Shown: positions 34,080 to 46,150, counted from the stretch's first letter. The stretch is DNA of 64,000 nucleotides from Hippophae tibetana (GCA_037013495.1 CM072807.1:4819001-4883000); one strand, 5' to 3'. Notes: generated by a model from the sequence alone, not told the origin. Numbers and translations are program-made.

Positions 34080-35640
34080 GATCTTAAGAACAATTATCTG
34101 CCTTTTTAACTGTTCATCTTCATTCTTCTGATCAGGGGAAGGCATATGATTGACAAGAGGTTTAGTAGATTTACCAGAAGTAGAAACCTTCAATTGTTCC
34201 TCAAGCTTCTTTATATTCTCATGATTTTCATTAAAATTTTCAAGAAAATCATTATATCTCTTTCGAATGACCGCACACTTATGTATGAGATCATGTTATT
34301 GACCGTAAATCTAGGAATTTATTTCCTCTAGAGTTTTCTTCAACCCATTATCTCGCGATATTTTTCATCAAGGTTCTCCATAGCCTTTTTCTTATATTTT
34401 TTAAACTTAATATACTTTGGTAGTAGAGCATTATAAGAATTAAGAAATTCATCTTGCTCATTTTCATTATCATCAATAGTGACCTCTTCAACATCTGAGG
34501 CATTAATTGGAGGATCAATGATAGTGCTCGAAGCAATGAAGGCTAGAAAATTAATGTCACTCTCATTATCACCACTGGTACTGTCCAAAATAATAACCTC
34601 AACTTTCATCGCATGCTAATTTGTGTGCTTTTGTTTTGAAAATTTGTTGTGATATGAGAAGTTATCTTTGCTTGGTGTTTCAGATTCATTATCTAAGTCA
34701 TTGCCAATTTTTACAAATTTTGAGCCTTTAAAGCTTGAACTTTCTTCTCTAATACCCCCAAAGGAAGGTTTCTTCTTTCTAAAAAAATTAGTAAATCTCT
34801 ATAAGAGCTAAGCCATTTCCTCCTTATCAAGATCAAAGTCATCATTACCAACAACTGTGGTAATGACGTCTTCACACAGAACACTTTCCTTGGTTGTTTT
34901 GAGAGCTAAGCATTTTCCTTTATCTAAAGAAGATTGATCTTGTCTTGGCAAAAGGTGATAAAGTTTGAAGACTTTCAAGTCACCAACTAGCTCATTAACT
35001 ATAAGCTCATATAGTTTGTACATAAACTTAAGTATAATAACTTTAGTATGAAACCTATAAGGTATAGCGATGATCTTTTCAATCCAATTTTCCTTACTAG
35101 TCGGTCTACCCATATTGTATGAAAAATTAACAATGTTTGAGAACCTTACATAAAAATTAGTAAAAGTTTCATCTTCTTGCATGATGCATAGTTCAAAGTC
35201 TCTATTTAATTTCAATATTCTGGACCTCTTAATAGTTGACATACCTTTATATGTTTCAAGAATATACCAAGCTTGTTTTGACATTGTACAACTTTGAATC
35301 CCTCTATGTTCATTAGGTGACACAACCTTGATAATAGTATATAATCCCTTATTGTTCTATTTAGACTCTTTAGATTATTCCTTAGTCCATTTAATCATTG
35401 GTTTAGGGATGACATTTTTATCGGGTATGGTTTTAATTAGGTATGTCCATCCATTCTCGACAAGGAATCATAAACAGCTTCCAATAGACCTTAAAAAGTC
35501 CTCATTTACGATTTTTAATAGGCATAATATCCCATTGAAAAGTGTAGGTCTACCTATATTACCTTATTCTCCAGACTCTATTAGAGAGAATGTGTATATG
35601 TCTAAAACAATGAGTTAACATAATCAACAAGGGAGTGGTT
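34080..35640 (-). pseudogene. copia gag, SIRE-like, with coiled-coil tail (element D)
   Basis: The minus-strand ORF 34808-35323 (171 residues) is a UBN2-type gag: ILETYKGMSTIKRSRILKLN, DETFTNFYVRFSNIVN, then IPYRFHTKVIIL and ELVGDLKVFKL are classic blocks. Upstream, to about 35640, the N-terminal gag reads in broken frames. Downstream 34340-34609 gives an acidic stretch followed by YNALLPKYIKFKKYKKKA and a Lys/Glu/Asn-rich heptad-like region to about 34080. This resembles the long coiled-coil tail of SIRE-type gag. Protease and pol are not seen; the element is cut where copia C's 3' LTR lies. Confidence 0.85.
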
Positions 35641-35659
35641 AAGCCCAAAAGGATGCACT

Positions 35660-35671
35660 GGGTCTGATACT
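35660..35671 (-). other. primer-binding site of copia element D
   Basis: On the minus strand AGTATCAGACCC aligns with GGTATCAGAGCC (tRNA-Met PBS), lying just outside the gag start. Confidence 0.7.
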
Positions 35672-36120
35672 GAATGAAAGAGTCCACGATTTAGTACAAT
35701 ATCAGGGTAAGGAGATACATACTCCTTAAGGACTCAACCCCAACTTACAAAATAGAATAGTAAACTCTTAAGCAATCCACACCGTAAAAGTACAAACAAT
35801 ATAATATTAGATAAGCAAACAACTTTGAACAAAAAATATTATATAAATTCAACAGAAGGTAGGCAAGAATACAAAGGCTTTCTAATCAGAGTTTAAGATT
35901 TTAGTAAGCTGTAACATATACACCTTAAACTCAAATTATACTAACACAATAATAAATCATGGATAACAAGCGATATAAAGAGATAAACCAACATAGATAC
36001 CGTATCTATATGATAATGTCCTTGGGTTTCTTAAGGCAACCACTCAACTATAAATAATCAACAAAATAATAAAACAATTATAACTTTGATAGACAATAAA
36101 ATCACTAATACCTCTATCAA
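35672..36120 (-). repeat. probable 5' LTR of copia element D
   Basis: Sequence outside the PBS up to the MULE relic. No partner LTR was found in the window, so the outer end is uncertain. Confidence 0.4.
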
Positions 36121-36189
36121 TCAAGACCTTTGTTTGAATTACCTACTGCTACTTTTACTTATTGTTTCCATAACTACTTGGTTCAACAC

Positions 36190-37335
36190 ACAAACCTGGC
36201 TTTCTTCCATAGTCTTTATGAGCTTGAAATTTTGACTCCAAGAAGAAAGGTTGCGATTCATTGAATAGTTGAGAAATGATATCTCGAGCATTTTTTTGTT
36301 AAGGTAAAGCCCATGTTTTATACTTTACTTAAAGATCAATGAATAATGCTTTAAACTGGTTCATTTTACAACTAAAACTACAATCCAATAAAGTGAATGT
36401 ATGTATGTCAATCCTCCATTATGAGTGTATAAGATTAAGAGGTATTGAATCTTAATTCAATTCCAGCATCTTATAGGCACAAGGAAGACTCATTGTTGCA
36501 ATAAACTGGCTACTATACAAAGGGTTCATAGTTTCAAATTTAACCATTTCATATTGTTTCGCCAATTCTCTCAATGTAAAACTGGAAATTTGGTGGATAA
36601 GTTTCTTAAAAAAATCTAACATTACAAATGTGAGGAATGCAAAGCGTTTCACTAGATAATTGAGTTTTCATCTCTTGAAAATCATTGTCTATGGCAAGAC
36701 AAAAAAATTCTTTCACATGGAAAAGGTCACTAGTAGAAACTTGTATATACTTTTTAAGTTTAACACATGCACTTTCTACTCTTGAAGAATCATGATTTTT
36801 AAAGTGTATGTATTTTTCTGTTCATGCGAGACAAACTTCTCTTTCAAAGAAAGACATGTTTTTTCAATATAGCTCAAAATATATTTCTTTCCTTTGTACA
36901 ATATCTCAAAATTTCTCCATGCTTCCTCGTATATTGCTTCACTTGAAGAAAATATAACTTCATTCCATTTTGATAGAAATGAATTCCAATCATATTTTTT
37001 TTAAATAAAGGCCTAAAATGTGATAAGACATTCTTCTCAATATGCCATACACAAAGAAGGTTTATAGTTGTTAGGAAGACAATCCTTATAACGTTCATAA
37101 AGTTAATTCTTTTTCATATAAAATCACATAAGGTTGACTAGAGCCTAGTAAATTTTGAAGCAATTCAAAGCTCATGTATAATCATCATCTCCGTCTTTTG
37201 TTATGAAAGCAAAACATGAACAAAATGTATTGTTAAAGCTTGAGATTCCAACTGTATCAAGCAACAACATTTTTTACTTGTTATTTTTATAAGTACAATC
37301 CATCACAAAAATAGTTGAATAACTCATTATAAGCA
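36190..37335 (-). pseudogene. Mutator-like (MULE) transposase relic
   Basis: On the minus strand, in several frames, about 37335-37160 reads IFVMDCTYKNNK, then MLLLDTVGISSFNNTFCSCF and AFITKDGDDDY. This is the MULE block with the first catalytic Asp in MDCTYK. At 36874-37098 LTTINLLCVWHIEKNVLSHF is the conserved L-C-x-W-H-I-x-K-N-V motif. Just before it VILYEKELTL replaces the usual V-T-D-R-E-L-A-L, so the second catalytic Asp reads as Glu. At 36452-36652 FIATMSLPCAYKMLEL matches the SWIM-type C-x-H segment (T-M-G-L-P-C-A-H), with His changed to Tyr. The tail near 36200 contains basic residues (YGRKPGL). TIRs were not found. Confidence 0.88.
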
Positions 37336-37392
37336 TAGCTGAGACCGGATATAAAAAAACAAATGTGTAAGGTAACCATTTTGATCATGCTT

Positions 37393-37765
37393 AATGTTTG
37401 AACATATGGATCGTCCCAGAGCACAACCCCATGAATATCCCGAGTCGTCAAACATGTCCTTTTAGAAAGACCTATTTTATGCCCACTCCCACAACGATAT
37501 GTATAGGGTGCCTTTACCTATGCATAGTATCTTTAGGTATTAGAAGGTCGACTATCAACCCAAGCCATAAAAGTGGTCTACCTCAAATTAGATTGTGATT
37601 TTACATATGTAACCTCCTAACAAATTACAACGTGTACCCCTATATGATCGACACATGTACATGTAATGTCCTATATAAATATGGACCTCATATGAGATCA
37701 ACGCAATTCAATCAATTCACTTACTTCTTTCTAGTTCTCTCTCTCAAAATTGGATCATCCCAACA
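37393..37765 (+). repeat. 5' LTR of Tat-1
   Basis: TG at about 37393 and CCCAACA ending at 37765, directly before the PBS. It contains a TATA box (CTATATAAAT at 37671-37680) and a CT-rich leader (TTCTTTCTAGTTCTCTCTC), the usual promoter and start region of a gypsy LTR. The left end is approximate since no partner was found. Confidence 0.6.
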
Positions 37766-37788
37766 TTTTAGTGCCCATTGTAGGGCTC
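37766..37788 (+). other. primer-binding site of Tat-1
   Basis: TTTTAGTGCCCATTGTAGGGCTC aligns with the common gypsy PBS layout TTTGGTGCCCACCGTGGGGCTC, with differences that are mostly C-to-T or G-to-A changes, as expected from cytosine methylation decay. Confidence 0.7.
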
Positions 37789-37899
37789 AAGATTCAAAGG
37801 TTGAACCTTAGCTTCTAACCCTTTTATTTTCAATGATTCACCCTAATTTTTAAGGGATAAATCTCATAAGAAATATCCCCACATTGTAATCTCTAAGAC

Positions 37900-39380
37900 T
37901 CACGTCTGTCATGGTAGGAAAGTGAGTTGAGAAAAGATTTAGACTAGTAAACAAAATAGCATATTTATCATAGGATCTTACCTTGCTAGTCTATGAGGAG
38001 GCTCGAGTTGAGATTGACCCCCATAAAGATTTGACACACCAACTTCTCGAGCTAAGAAGAGAGCTTGTGGAGACCCAACAAGAAAATAGAGCAATATGCT
38101 CGTAATTAAGCTTGGACCTTTTAACGGGTCGAGTCACCAATCTAGTTGATGAGTTTGGGTAAGCTTCTATAGTAAATGAGCCCACCCAGGTCAAGAATGT
38201 AATAGAGAGTAACCCTCATACTAATTCGATAAGGCTTAACAATGAACAATTACTACAAGAGTGAAAGAGTTGGGTAGCATGCTTTCTGGTATTAGAATAA
38301 ACAAATAGAAAGCAAGAAGAGACCCTCAAATAAACAAACAAAAGAGAAGACAAAGGCAAGGTACACTACAATGTTGATAGGGACTATGACCAATTGTGTG
38401 TCACCTTTTTCTCTGGTGAAATGGAGAACAATGAGCCTCCAACCAAGTTTAGTGTTCCTAAGTGTCCAAACTACCAAGGAATGAAGAATCAGTAACTCAC
38501 ACCCAACATTTTAGGATGGTTATGGCCCTTTTTAAGCCTCACTCGAGACAAGAGAGATGTTATGATATACAAATAATTTGTTGCCACTCTGTATGATGGT
38601 GCGCAAAAGTGGTTTAATAACTTGGCATTCCATACCATAACCTTATTCTCTCAATTTTTCAGGTTGTTCATCACCAACAATGCCTACAATAAGTTTTTAA
38701 AGAAAAAAACTCACTATATTTTCTCGATCACCCAGGGAAGTGAAGAGTCTATTGAGAAATACATAAGAAGGTTTAAAGAGGAAAAGCTAGAAATAGAATA
38801 TTGTCCTAACTCTATTGCGATAGAAGCTTTCAGATGAGGACTATTAAGAAGTTCTATTTTGTTCATAGAATTAACCAAACTAGTTTCCTAAATAATGGAG
38901 GAAGCTTATGGAAAGGCTAGAAAGTTTGTTAATTTGAAAAGGGAGTTGGAGTTGGAAAAAAATAGTAAGGTCATTATAGAATCTACACCAAAAAAGTAAA
39001 AGAGAAGAATAAGCCCAGATAGATCAAACCACGACAAAATGATTAATAAAAATAAACCATGTCAATAGCCTAGAAATATGAGGCATTATATTAGTTCTCT
39101 ATCCCTATTTAGAGGTCCATTTTTTAGAGTAAGTCTAGCTTAAGCTATGTTGAGGATGGATAATGCACAAAATGTTAAGTGGCCACCAAAAATGAGTGCA
39201 CCTCTTAAGAACACATATAAGTGGTGTGCTTTTCACAAAGATATAGGTCATAAAATGCGAGATTGGAGACATTTGAAGAAAGAAATAGAAGATTTGTTAT
39301 CTAGGGGTATTTGGGTGACCACGTGGGAAATAATAGTAGAGAAGATGATCAATAGACTGAATGTAAAACTCTGAGGCTAC
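37900..39380 (+). pseudogene. gypsy gag of Tat-1 (broken)
   Basis: Begins with a helical segment (DLTHQLLELRRELVETQQE near 38025). The retrotransposon gag domain is at 38600-38837: WFNNLAFHTITLFSQFF, then FLKKKTHYIFSITQGSEESI and IRRFKEEKLEIEYCP. The C-terminal zinc element is at 39147-39374: NVKWPPKMSAPLKNTYKWCAFHKD, then GHKMRDWRHLKKEIEDLL, a C-x-x-H-x-x-x-GH form typical of Tat gag, with the last Cys replaced. Several stops separate the pieces. Confidence 0.88.
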
Positions 39381-39599
39381 TTGCTCCATCAGGTAGCAAG
39401 ATAGAGCCACACAATGTGAGGAGTATCCATACTATACATAGAGGACATAGGTTCAATGGGACGTCTAGTAATGCGAGTAAAACATACACTAAAGACTTGT
39501 GTGGTTCACCATATGTTTATAATTTGGATAAAGGGATGTCCTTTATTGCAATCACCTTCTACAATAAGGATAAGACTTCGTCTTCCCATGAAGACCCTT

Positions 39600-39818
39600 T
39601 GGTAATCAATCTACAAATAGGATCATGATTGATACTGGAACTCTGTTGACTTTCTTTTTATGTTGACAATGAAAGTTCTAAGTATAAAGGAATGTGACAT
39701 CAAGAGAAGAGAGCTACCCTTAATGGGATTCAATAGTAGAACTACCTATTTACTTGGAGCCATGATGTTAGCAGTCATGGTGATGGGATATATAGTCATG
39801 ACCAAATTTGTGGTGATT
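39600..39818 (+). pseudogene. Tat-1 protease, N-terminal part
   Basis: MIDTGTLLTFFL near 39625 corresponds to V-D-x-G-S-S-A-D-I-L of gypsy protease (D-T-G kept). ECDIKRRELPLMGFNS follows and matches the P-L-x-G-F motif. The frame is then interrupted by the solo LTR and resumes at 41593. Confidence 0.8.
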
Positions 39819-41587
39819 TGATGAGTGCTCAAAAAATACTAAAATTACCATGATTTTATGCACGTTAATTGATTAAATATATATATATATATATATATAT
39901 ATGATTTTATCATATATTTATATAAATCTGTCTTTTCGAAATCACAGATATTTTTATTGTTTTTCAAGTATTTTCGTTCAAAAAAGTAACTTAAAGACTC
40001 AAATAAAAATATTGGAGGCAATACATCACAAATATATTCATAAGTTAAATGAGGAAAAGTAAAAAAAGATGGAAAAATTGGACAAAATAGGTCAAAAAGG
40101 AGGAAATCGCGCACGCAACCGCCCAACAGCGCCAACCCCAGTCTGCACCGCGCCAGCACAACGCCCAGTTCGCGCACACCTTTTCACTATTATGTGCGCA
40201 CTTCTACCTCATTCCGTACTCGCCCATGCCCACCCCGTGTGTCCTACGCCTATCAACACCCAGTCTGTGCGTGTCTCTGCTCCATTCTGTGTGCGCCGCC
40301 GCGCCACACCTACCAGCTAACATCAGTTGACATCATCAACACCTACTACGTGTTTCCTCCATTTTTAATCATTTTTCCACCCACTTTTTCTTCATCTCCT
40401 CACCTATAAATACCCACATTCTCTTCATATCAAAACACACCACAAAAAAATCTTCTTCTCTCTTTCTTTCTCTCCATTTCTTAGTTTTAGAGTTCTTCTC
40501 TTTTTGAGAAGAACTAATTATGTTTTTGTAATTTATTTTCTTTTTGATTCAATAAATGGAAGTGCAAATTTCATTTGGAGGTTTTCCAATAAGAGGAATA
40601 ACATCAAAGTACTGTAAGGATTTTATTTTCTTTACAGTTATTTTTTATGCTTTATTCTTATATGTTATATTTAATTTGTTTGTGATTAAATTTAACTTTG
40701 CTGACTATTTGTAAACATGATATAATAATAACGTTATTATGCTTGCGAAATATTAAATAGGTAAAAATCTTTAAAATGAATTTATTTTGTTTTTATTCAA
40801 GATTTTATATTAAGAATGTTAGAGAGAAATATATTATTATTTCATTACAAACTTAAATCTAAAAATTAGATTTTAAGGTTTAGTTATCCGGTCTGATTTA
40901 GAGTAGTGCTCTTTTATTTGTTGGTACAATCGCTCGATATTTAGAGTGAAACTCTATTTCAAAAGTTTTTATAAGAATTATTATCTGAAAATGTATTAAC
41001 AACATGTTTTTAGTGGTAGTTTTAAAACTTGAAAGTTAGTACTTGGATAATTAAATTCTTAGGTTTAATTTAGACACCTTGAATAAAGTTTAAACTGTAT
41101 AACCCCACCAAAGGTGACATTTAAATGGTTCATTTTCAATCTCTTAGAAAAAGAAATTAATTTAATTAACCAAATTAGTTATCAACCCCACCCATAGGTG
41201 TTAATTGATTTGTTTAGTTAACAAAGAATATCTAACCCCACCAAAGGTGGTATTCATATAAAAAAAGAGAATCAATAAATATCAATTTATATCTTTAATA
41301 ACCTAAATAACAATAAGCAAGCATAATTAACTTAGTTTTATCTTTGTTTATTTTTATGTTATTAGATTAGTAAAACAAAAACCCCAAATATCGTGACAAG
41401 ATGTTTAGGATTTAATTTCATTTTTAAAAGTTTGAATAATAAATTAAAAACCACATATATTCCTTTCTTAGATCGACCTTGGGATTATACTTATCATTTT
41501 CTACGAAATGATTCATGCACTTACGAGAGTTTTATAAATATAAAATCAAAGTATTGTAAGATCAACGATGTCATTTTTCGCTCATCA
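39819..41587 (+). mobile_element. solo LTR, TGATGAG...CTCATCA family, with 5-bp TSD
   Basis: A 1769-bp LTR beginning TGATGAGTGCTC and ending CTCATCA, flanked by perfect TGATT direct repeats (39814-39818 and 41588-41592). Removing it and one TGATT rejoins the Tat-1 protease. It belongs to the same family as 24699-25978 but is longer, mainly through a GC-rich block at 40085-40320. A plant-type promoter is visible: CTATAAATACCC near 40404 and a CT-rich leader from 40445. No internal sequence remains, so it formed by LTR-LTR recombination. Confidence 0.95.
40402..40412 (+). promoter_or_regulatory. TATA box of the solo LTR
   Basis: CCTATAAATAC, about 40 bp upstream of a CT-rich, ACACACCAC-containing leader. 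The position fits the U3/R boundary of this LTR; the related LTR has CTATAAAAAG at the equivalent place. Confidence 0.6.
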
Positions 41588-41760
41588 TGATTGACGTGCC
41601 AACACATTACAATGCCATTTTGGGTAGACTACAGATACATAAGATGAAAGTAGTTCCATCTACTTTCCACCAAGTCATCAAATATTCAACAGAGTAAGGC
41701 ATAAAAAATATAAGGGATGGCCAAGAAAAGGCTAGAGTTTGTTATAATAATACAATGAGG
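41588..41760 (+). pseudogene. Tat-1 protease, C-terminal part
   Basis: IDVPTHYNAILGRLQIHKMK followed by VVPSTFHQVIKYSTE is the conserved end of the Tat protease region (Y-N-A-I-L-G-R-P-W-L-H, V-P-S-T-Y-H-x-x-K-F). It continues the frame broken at 39818. Confidence 0.88.
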
Positions 41761-41929
41761 GAGGTGGTTGCAAAGTAGAATTGGTTAATTCAAATGAATT
41801 TTGAGATTTACCAATCGAGGACAAGGGGGAAAACCACTCTCTAAAACTGATTGTTGACTTAATAACCTAAGTTAGGGACCTACTATCTCAATTCTTAAGA
41901 GTCAACTCCAAAATCTTTACATAAAGGCT

Positions 41930-42640
41930 TACTGATATGCCTGAGATTGACCTAGAGATTACAAACCATAGGTTTAATGTTGATCCAAAAGCTAGTCCTA
42001 TCAAGAAAATGAAGAGAAATTTTCTAAGAGAAAAAAACAAAGTGATTAAAAGTCAGGTCACCACACTTAAGGAGACGAATATTATTAGAAAGGTAGACTA
42101 CCCAACCTAGTTTTCAAATACGATAAGGGAAAAAAAGGCTTATGGATCACCTCGTATGTGTGTAGCATTCACAAACTTAAGCGATGTATGGTTAAAGGAC
42201 TATTTTCTCTTGCCAAGTATTGATCAGTTGTTTGATGCTACTATCAATTTCAGTTTAATGAGTTTCTTAGATGTGTATTTTGATCATCATCAAATCAGAA
42301 TGCACCCCAAGGATGAAGAGAAAACATTTTTTTATTACTAAGGAAAGAACCTTCTATTACACTCGAATTCCATTTAGTTTAAATAATGCAGGAGCTACTT
42401 ATCAATAAGATTTTTGTTAACCAGGTGGGAAGGAATCTAGAAGCATATGTAGATGACATGGTAATAAAGTCAGCATAACCTGTAAACCATTTCAAAGACT
42501 TAGAAAAATATTTTTGGTGATCCGAAGGTATGTTATAAGATTAAACCCTAAAAAATGTGTTTTCGGAATTGTCTTAGGAAAATTCCTAGGATATCTCGTA
42601 TCTACCCAATGAATTGAGGGAAATCTAGACAAGACACAAG
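41930..42640 (+). pseudogene. Tat-1 reverse transcriptase (broken)
   Basis: HRFNVDPKASPIKKMKRNF starts RT. At 42156-42341 MCVAFTNLSDVWLKDYFLLPS (RMCVDFTDLN, with the catalytic Asp of F-x-D now Ala at that position), IDQLFDATINFSLMSFLDVY and HHQIRMHPKDEEKT follow in order. YVDDMVIKS near 42450 keeps the catalytic Asp pair. LNPKKCVFGI follows, the usual start of the connection region. Frameshifts lie near 42120, 42345 and 42420. Confidence 0.92.
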
Positions 42641-43565
42641 CCTTGGTCAACATGAAACCTTCTCTTAACCTAAAAGGAATTTAAAAATTGAATAGAAGAA
42701 TAGTGGAACTCAACATATTCATATCCAAATGCACAGGAAAGTGCTTAGCATTTTTCAAAATGCTAAGAAAGAACACGTTGATTTTCTAGTACGAATATTG
42801 TGATAGAGCTTTTGAAGGAATTAAATAGTACCTGACCATACCTCTAGTACATTATCCAAATCCTGATAGATGCACAAAGTAGATATCCAACGATTGATAA
42901 GTTGGCCTTTGTTCTAAATATGATGACATGAAAACTCAAACATTACTTTGGTTTACATACAGTGGTGGTACTCACCTCACAACTACTTTAGAGTGTATTC
43001 ACAAGGCTAGAAGTTGCAGTGAGATTGGTGCATATTGCAATAAAATTGGAAGAATATGATATCAATTATATGTCTAAGACTTCAATAAAAGTGCAAGCAC
43101 TAACATAGTTTGTTACTTAGTTTAGTTAGTCATTAAAAGTCACAAATGACAAAGTAAAAGGCGAGAAATGTCGCATGGATTAGATAGAAATACCAACTTG
43201 GAAAGTATTATTTGATGGCATGCATAAATTTAATGGTACCAAATTAGGGTGGTAATTATAGATCATAATGAAAACTATTTTGAATATCCTATCGAGATGG
43301 ACTTCTATATGACCAATAACATTGAAGAATATGAGATTGTTATATTTGGTGTCATAACTACAAAAAAGATCAGAGCCAATAACATTTCTATGCATAGTGA
43401 TTCACGATTTGTGGTCAATCAATACTTGAGTATGTTTGAGGCTAAAACAACAAGATAAGAAAGAAATGCTCAAAATTGTATTGCTTTAAGATCAAGAAAA
43501 TATCCATGAATGAGAATGGTTATGCCGACACTTTGGCCACACTTGCTATTGTACGTGAGTGTGAG
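42641..43565 (+). pseudogene. Tat-1 RNase H region (broken)
   Basis: The connection segment (LNRRIVELNIFISKCTGKCL, FFKMLRKN) leads to an RNase H with MHSDSRFVVNQYLSMFEAKT at 43390-43455, matching V-H-S-D-S-Q-L-V-V-N-Q-I-x-G-x-Y-E-A-K. The catalytic Asp of HSDS is kept. NIEEYEIVIFG corresponds to N-E-A-E-Y-E-A-L. The tail NGYADTLATLAI (43520-43555) is the A-D-A-L-A-x-L-A-S motif. The frame then stops at the Athila insertion. Confidence 0.88.
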
Positions 43566-43574
43566 GAGTGATGT

Positions 43575-44830
43575 TGCACCTCATCACATGTCAACACAGT
43601 GTTCATTTCGAGTTTGCATCGTTATCAAACCATGTCTCCACGTGTTATCATGTTATTTGTCACTCTTTTCCACCTGTGTGCCACACCATCTATTTTTGAA
43701 AATTAGGTTGCACTAAATGGTGCCGACTTAGTAGTGTTGGCTCATATCGGTCACTTCTTACCACGTGTCGCACTTTGATTCACCTTATAAATTCCACGTG
43801 CCATGTGTCGAGTTTCTATTCTCTAAGGCTGTTAATTTTGCTTATTTTGATCTTAGCCCTTGATATGAAGGTTATCTGATAGTCCTTATTCAACTTGAAC
43901 TATATTTAACCCCTAATCACCCCATAAGCCCTAACGAACGGTTAGTTGCATAATTTTGATCAGTTTTTGGAGGTAAGAATAGAGAAAAATACAAAAAAGA
44001 TCAAAATGAGATAAAATTTTGGTGGAGTTCAAGAGGAGATTAGTACAATAATTCAAGAGATTGATTATATTTCTTCTTCTACTCATTTCGTTATCAATTT
44101 TTATATCTTTTTTTATGAAATATTATGAGTTTTATGAACAAAATTATGTCTAGTTAATTTATTAATCTAGGGGTCTTATGAGCCTAATTTTTATCATGTG
44201 ATGATTAATATTTTACCTCAATTATAAATTTAATTTAATTATATTATTTTATTTTATTTTTATGCTATTAAAGTTTTGGCAAACAATTTATCTATAGAGA
44301 CAATTAAATAGATTTGAGAGAATTATTTAATTATTTGTCTTGATTAAATAACATGTATAGGTTTTAGGTAGAGATGTTGATCCATAATTGATGGTCTTAA
44401 TGAATAGTATACAATTTAATTGACATTAGAGTGTGATGAAGTTAATTACTATATGGTGTGTAATTTATTTGAAAGATGAATACATGCTACCTTAGATTTC
44501 ATTGATTATGTAATTATTTAATAATTATATTGGAGAAATTTTAGTAATTCACATGTTTAGAAAATTGGAGATTAAGTATTAATAAATATTTTCTCATATA
44601 TCTTTTTAGTTTCCAAATATGATTTAATTAATTATTGTCATTTATTTTTAATTCTTTTAATTTTAATTCCTTAAAATATAAAAACACATAAAAAAATTGA
44701 TTTTTTTGAAGTTTTAAAAATTAGTTTCTAAGAACATAATCTCAATGTGAACAATATTTTCTTATCATTACATAACTTGTTATAATACGTATACTTGCAT
44801 ATTCATTGAAAACAATTCGTGTTCCAATCA
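43575..44830 (+). repeat. 5' LTR of the Athila-like element
   Basis: Lies between the end of Tat-1 RNase H and the PBS. It has a TATA-like CTATATTTAACCCC near 43910 and a typical leader with TTATGTCTAGTTAATTTATTAATCTAGG near 44145. It repeats CACGTGT/CCACGTG words in the U3 part (43638-43810). The left end is approximate; the 3' end at CAATCA is set by the PBS. Confidence 0.6.
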
Positions 44831-44855
44831 AGTTTTGGTGTCATTGTCCAGAATT
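44831..44855 (+). other. primer-binding site of the Athila-like element
   Basis: AGTTTTGGTGTCATTGTCCAG corresponds to TTTTTGGCGCCGTTGCCGGG of Athila and related gypsy elements, with C-to-T type changes. Confidence 0.8.
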
Positions 44856-45126
44856 ATAAACATTAGAAATTAATTTTTAAATTTTTTAGTTATTTTGCTT
44901 TGTTTATTTATCATAATTTTAATATTTTTAGTTATCTAGTTAGTTATTTATATTTATTTATTTTAGTTAATTTATTTTATTTATTTAGTTTTTAAGATTT
45001 TAATTAATTAATTTAGTTATTTATTTTGATTTTGGGATCTTTTTAATGCCAATAGAAACATAGTTGAGTCTATTGCATTAGCAGAGTTCATAAGAGAGAA
45101 ATTTTGCCTTTAGATCTCGAAATTGA

Positions 45127-46150
45127 GTGTACTTTGAGGTTAATAAGGAAACAAGTTGTCACCCAGAGGAAGAAATGACTAATCCATCAGAAATAAAAAA
45201 TAATGAGAATATCAAATACTTTTTGATGGATGATATGGATAAAGCTATGAATGAATATGCGAGACCTATGTTGGAAGGGCTAAATCCAAGTATTACAAGA
45301 TCAAACATTCAAGCTAATTAGTTTGAACTAATGTGAGTGATGTTTCAAATGCTACATACAGTTGGAAAATTTAGTAGATTACCAATAAAGGATCCCCATC
45401 TCTATCTTATGTTGTTTATTAAAGTTATGAATTCATTTAAATTCAATGGTGTGACTGAAGAGGCATTCATGCTTAGATTGTTCTTGTACTCTTTGTGAGA
45501 CCGTACTTGAGCTTGAATAAACTCTTTGCCACCTAATTCCATTGCAACTTGGAATGATTTAGTAGAGAATCTCTTAATGAAATACTTCCCACTAACAAAG
45601 AATGCCAAGCTTAGGAATGACATTATCTCCTAACAACAATATGGAGGAGAATTTTTATACGAAATATGGGAAAGATTCAAAGAATTGTTAAGGAAGTGTC
45701 CTCACCATGGTAGGCCTCATTGGATTTAAATGGAGACTTTCTATAATGGTTTCAATGCTCAAACAAGAACCATTGTTGATGCATATGCTAATGGAGCTTT
45801 GCTAGCTAAATCTTATAATGAAGCTTTTGATTTACTTGAGAAAATGGCTAGAAATAACAACAATAAATGTGATAATTAGTTCAATCATCAATCATTTCCA
45901 CCACCTAATTTTCAAAAACCACATCAATCACAAGCCTAAGAGAAGAAACCACATATTGAGGACAATACAAATGCTTTAATAGGGATGATGAAAAATTTCA
46001 TCCAATCATTTAATACAAAAGTGTCCACTGAAGAGGCTTCAATTCGGAATTTAGAGACTCAAAGGCCTTAAGGTAATCTTCAAAGTGACATAATTGTAAA
46101 CCCAAGAAGAGAAGGTAAGTACCATCGCAACACTATAGCCTTGAGGAGTT
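45127..46150 (+). pseudogene. Athila-type gag (broken)
   Basis: Starts MYFEVNKE; an acidic N-terminus leads to the retrotransposon gag domain. LPIKDPHLYLMLFIKVMNSF, KFNGVTEEAFMLRLFLYSL, INSLPPNSIATWNDLVENLL and KYFPLTKNAKLRNDI match Athila gag blocks in order. YEIWERFKELLRKCPHHGRP and FYNGFNAQTRTIVDAYANGA are near-diagnostic of that lineage. Stops occur at 45319, 45498 and several later positions. The domain would assemble the particle; here it is dead. Confidence 0.92.

Noticed and set aside
35328-35618. Plus-strand ORF of 96 residues
   Set aside because: Antisense shadow of the copia gag N-terminal region on the minus strand.
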